From assembly GCA_947178565.1 (NCBI GenBank), contig CAMWYV010000029.1:1-8525 (forward strand): a DNA stretch of 8,525 nt, written 5' to 3'. Both the position numbers and the translations under genes were made by a program. The notes beneath the pieces were generated by a model. The model ran no database searches. It saw only the letters and a list, made by a program, of their open reading frames with translations, and was not told the DNA's origin. The stretch comes from an uncultured Porphyromonadaceae bacterium. GTDB taxonomy: Bacteria > Bacteroidota > Bacteroidia > Bacteroidales > Muribaculaceae. Shown here piece after piece: positions 6,115-8,525 of this stretch (position 1 is its first letter; each line of letters opens with the position of its first letter).

Positions 6115-8525
6115 ATGAAAAGCGTATTGGTTAGATTATTGATAGCTTTATGTCTCATACATTCTTTCTCGGCCGGAGCGGTAGATGTCGGCAATCTTAG
6201 GTATGACTTGAATGATAGTAATCTGACGGCGACTGTTTCCGGGTTGGTCGGTGGAAGTGGTGCTGCAAGCGGAAGTCTTGATATTCCCGAATATGTGGAA
6301 TATATAGGTAAGAAATATTCAGTAACCGCAATAGGTGAGGACGCTTTCTCCGGTTACAGCCATTTCACAGGCAGTCTGACTATACCCAATTCGGTGACTG
6401 CTATAGGGAATAACGCCTTCTCCGGTTGCAGCCATTTTACAGGCTCTTTGATTATACCTAATTCGGTGACTACTATAGGTGATAACGCCTTCTCCCGTTG
6501 CAGTCGCTTATCGAATAACCTTATAATTGGAACTTCGGTAGTCACAATCGGGAAAGAGGCCTTCTCCGGTTGCAGTGGCTTCTCCGGCAATCTTAGTATT
6601 TCTGAATCTGTCACTACAATTGATGATGGTGCATTCGATGGATGCAATCACTTGTCGGGTAATCTGACTATTCCCAATTCCGTTATCCTAATAGGGGTTA
6701 GGGCATTTTACGGTTGCAGTGGTTTTAAGGGCAGTCTGGCAATTGGCAATTCAGTAACAACAATAGGGGTTGGAGGATTCGGTGGTTGCAGTGGCTTCAC
6801 CGGTAGCTTGACGATTCCGGAGTCTGTGACTACGATCGGCAGTAGCGCCTTCTCCGGTTGCAGTGGTTTTACAGGTTGCCTGACAATTGGTAATTCGGTG
6901 GTTACAATAGGAGTTGGAGGATTCGGTGGTTGCAGTGGCTTCACCGGTAGCCTGACGATTCCGGAGTCTGTGACTACGATCGGCAGCAGTGCCTTCTCCG
7001 GATGCAGCGGCTTCACCGGTAGCCTGACGATTCCGGAATCTGTGACTACTATTGGGAGTAGTGCTTTCTCCGGTTGCACTGGTCTCACCGGTAGCCTGAC
7101 GATTCCGAAGTCTGTGACCATAATTGAGGGGAGTACGTTTTACGGTTGCACCGGTTTCACCGGTAGTCTTATAATTCCGGACGCCGTGACTACAATAGGA
7201 GATTTCGCATTCGGATATTGCAGTGGTTTAACTGGTGGTCTGACAATACCGAATTCCGTTATCACGATAGGTAAGGATGCTTTCTATGGTTGTCGTGGTT
7301 TTGCGGGTAATCTGACTATTCCCAATTCCGTTACTACAATCGGAACGGAAGCATTTTACGGTTGCACCGGTTTTACGGGTAGCCTGACGGTACCCAATTC
7401 CGTTACTGAAATAGGGGCATATGCATTTGGTGGGTGCAATGGGTTTGCCGGAACCCTTGTTATGGGAGAATCCCTGCAGACAGTGGCAGGAAACGCGTTT
7501 TACGGTTGTTCCGGGCTGACATTGCTTAAATCATTAAATCCCATACCTCCCGAGATGATCCGGAGTAATGACGGTGTATTCGATTTGGGTGTTAGCTTTA
7601 ATCTTCCACTATTTGTGCCGGATGAGAGTGTTGGGAAATATAAATCATCTAAAGGGTGGAAGAAATTTTATACAATACTTGGTTTTGGTAATAATCTTGT
7701 AGATAAATTGATTTATAAGATTATTCCCGGTGGAGGGGATGATGGGGGAGATGTGGTTAAAGTAGTTGACGGACATCCTGATCAGGATGGTATTCTGATA
7801 ATACCTGAGGAAATTGTGATGGACGGGAAGAAGTATCCGGTGACTGAAATCGGCGATGAGGCTTTCAATGCCCGTACCGACATTAAGAAACTGATTATTC
7901 CAATATCGGTAGTTAAAATCGGCGATGAGGCTTTTTCAAACTGCACAAAACTTCATGAGGTTATAGCCGCCGATGACGTAAAGACTCTCAGTTGCGGTGA
8001 TGATGCTTTCAAAGGTGTGCCGATTAAGACTCTATATCTCGGTAGAAACACCACCGGCAAACCGTTTGCCGGGAACAGTTCGTTGACCGACTTGACTTTT
8101 GGCAAGATGGTTTCTGCAATAGGCTCAGGTGATTTTGCCGGCTGCGGTTCCATCAGTAATATCACTGTTTTGAATCCGGTTTCGCCAACTTTGCCAGACG
8201 ATGGATTTGAACAGAGCGTTTATAAAATCGCGAAATTGAGTCTGCCGGATGAAAAAATTGATGACTATAAAGCGGCTCCCGGCTGGAAATTATTCTTTTA
8301 TATCCGTGGTATCGATGAAATTATGCCTGTAGCGGTTGTAATTGAAGTGACAGATACCGAACTAATCGAGGGGCAGACAACTACAGTGAGAGCCGTTATG
8401 ACTCCGGAAAATGTGACTGACAAGACTGTGACATGGGGAACGAGCGATCCGAAAGTCGCAGATGTGAATGCAAGCGGTTTGGTAACAGCTGTCAAGCCCG
8501 GTATGGCTATTATTACCGCCACTTC
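6115..8525 (+). CDS. Secreted BspA-like leucine-rich-repeat protein with BIG2 domain, C-terminus beyond the window
   Basis: The frame is open for 803 complete codons from 6115 and runs off the window, so the protein is partial at its C-terminus. Residues 1-22 form a signal peptide (hydrophobic core, AGA cut site) without a lipobox. A header (about 23-85) ending in GKKYSVTAIGEDAF leads into sixteen LRR units of 24 residues (86-469). A cap module follows, with LNPIPPE, LFVPDESVGKYK and GWKKFYTI (about 475-525). A second header (about 529-590, GKKYPVTEIGDEAF) leads to a short irregular LRR block (to about 684) and a second cap (LNPVSPT ... DYKAAPGWKLFFYI, 686-730). From about 739 a BIG2-type Ig-like domain begins (VTWGTSDPKVADVNASGLVT). 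LRR_5/BspA proteins are usually surface adhesins or ligand binders in host-associated bacteria. The binding partner here is unknown, and the anchor or secretion signal would lie past the edge. The ATG at 6115 starts directly at the signal peptide and follows a purine-rich AGAGGAAAAGG. Confidence 0.9.
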   Translation, partial: MKSVLVRLLIALCLIHSFSAGAVDVGNLRYDLNDSNLTATVSGLVGGSGAASGSLDIPEYVEYIGKKYSVTAIGEDAFSGYSHFTGSLTIPNSVTAIGNNAFSGCSHFTGSLIIPNSVTTIGDNAFSRCSRLSNNLIIGTSVVTIGKEAFSGCSGFSGNLSISESVTTIDDGAFDGCNHLSGNLTIPNSVILIGVRAFYGCSGFKGSLAIGNSVTTIGVGGFGGCSGFTGSLTIPESVTTIGSSAFSGCSGFTGCLTIGNSVVTIGVGGFGGCSGFTGSLTIPESVTTIGSSAFSGCSGFTGSLTIPESVTTIGSSAFSGCTGLTGSLTIPKSVTIIEGSTFYGCTGFTGSLIIPDAVTTIGDFAFGYCSGLTGGLTIPNSVITIGKDAFYGCRGFAGNLTIPNSVTTIGTEAFYGCTGFTGSLTVPNSVTEIGAYAFGGCNGFAGTLVMGESLQTVAGNAFYGCSGLTLLKSLNPIPPEMIRSNDGVFDLGVSFNLPLFVPDESVGKYKSSKGWKKFYTILGFGNNLVDKLIYKIIPGGGDDGGDVVKVVDGHPDQDGILIIPEEIVMDGKKYPVTEIGDEAFNARTDIKKLIIPISVVKIGDEAFSNCTKLHEVIAADDVKTLSCGDDAFKGVPIKTLYLGRNTTGKPFAGNSSLTDLTFGKMVSAIGSGDFAGCGSISNITVLNPVSPTLPDDGFEQSVYKIAKLSLPDEKIDDYKAAPGWKLFFYIRGIDEIMPVAVVIEVTDTELIEGQTTTVRAVMTPENVTDKTVTWGTSDPKVADVNASGLVTAVKPGMAIITAT
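6370..7521 (+). repeat. Sixteen tandem 72-nt repeats encoding 24-residue LRR units
   Basis: Units start at 6370 and then every 72 nt without a single insertion or deletion, to 7521. The protein consensus is GSLTIPxSVTTIGxxAFxGCSGFT. Units 7 and 9 (6802 and 6946) are identical in protein sequence and unit 10 (7018) differs by two residues, while units 3, 4 and 16 are the most diverged. Each unit has one cysteine at position 20. The usual BspA-type LRR is 23 residues; here an extra glycine before the strand gives 24. Confidence 0.93.
6760..6986 (+). repeat. 144-nt higher-order duplication inside the LRR array
   Basis: Positions 6760-6842 and 6904-6986 are two copies offset by exactly two units (144 nt), differing at only two bases in 83 (6768 and 6811), both synonymous. 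Other unit pairs differ much more at the nucleotide level. The two-unit pattern IGVGGFGGC followed by IPESVTTIGSSAF occurs twice in succession, which indicates a recent duplication or gene conversion of a two-unit block. Confidence 0.85.

Noticed and set aside
6354..7121. Long minus-strand open frames with repeated LPVKPLQPEKALLPIVVTDSGIV-like units (6354-6647 and 6708-7121)
   Set aside because: They are the antisense image of the 72-nt LRR repeats, which happen to lack stops in that frame. The sense frame has a signal peptide, a promoter and family domains.

Overview
The window looks like part of a Bacteroidota chromosome, most likely order Bacteroidales from a gut-type lineage. Three things point there. 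Upstream regions carry Bacteroides-type -7 boxes (TAnnTTTG) instead of clear sigma70 -10 boxes and strong Shine-Dalgarno sites. The PdxA has the GDINGVGYE variant of its N-terminal motif. There is a large secreted BspA-like leucine-rich-repeat protein with the C-terminal modules typical of these bacteria. All six recognisable genes are on the + strand. I see no tRNA, rRNA, CRISPR array, insertion sequence or phage gene.

Left part (1-2223): a promoter at 10-41 precedes a secreted M28-family zinc aminopeptidase (65-1069). Next, 38 bases downstream, is pdxA (1108-2223), a pyridoxal-phosphate biosynthesis enzyme with all three metal histidines. The 127-base gap that follows holds a candidate -7 box and a 12-bp hairpin.

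Centre (2351-5912): a compact lipid cluster. A membrane CDP-alcohol phosphatidyltransferase (2351-3040) overlaps a GtrA-family membrane protein (3033-3638) by 8 nt. That gene overlaps a PlsC-like lysophospholipid acyltransferase (3619-4530) by 20 nt. After 38 nt comes a complete myo-inositol-1-phosphate synthase (4569-5912). Read together, MIPS would make inositol-1-phosphate from glucose-6-phosphate, the CDP-alcohol enzyme could attach it to a diacylglycerol backbone, the acyltransferase could supply or remodel that backbone, and the GtrA protein could move a lipid-linked intermediate across the membrane. This resembles in concept the inositol-lipid pathway of gut Bacteroides, but no phosphatase, inositol phosphorylceramide synthase or sphingolipid gene is visible. 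The exact end product is therefore open.

Right part (5913-8525): a 202-base intergenic region with a good promoter whose -7 box lies inside a nearly perfect 24-bp palindrome. It is followed by a large secreted protein gene open to the window edge (6115 to beyond 8525). It encodes a signal peptide, sixteen LRR units of exactly 24 residues, a cap module, a second header, a short irregular LRR block and second cap, and the start of a BIG2-type Ig-like domain. The 72-nt units are in perfect register, and one 144-nt pair has been recently duplicated or homogenised.
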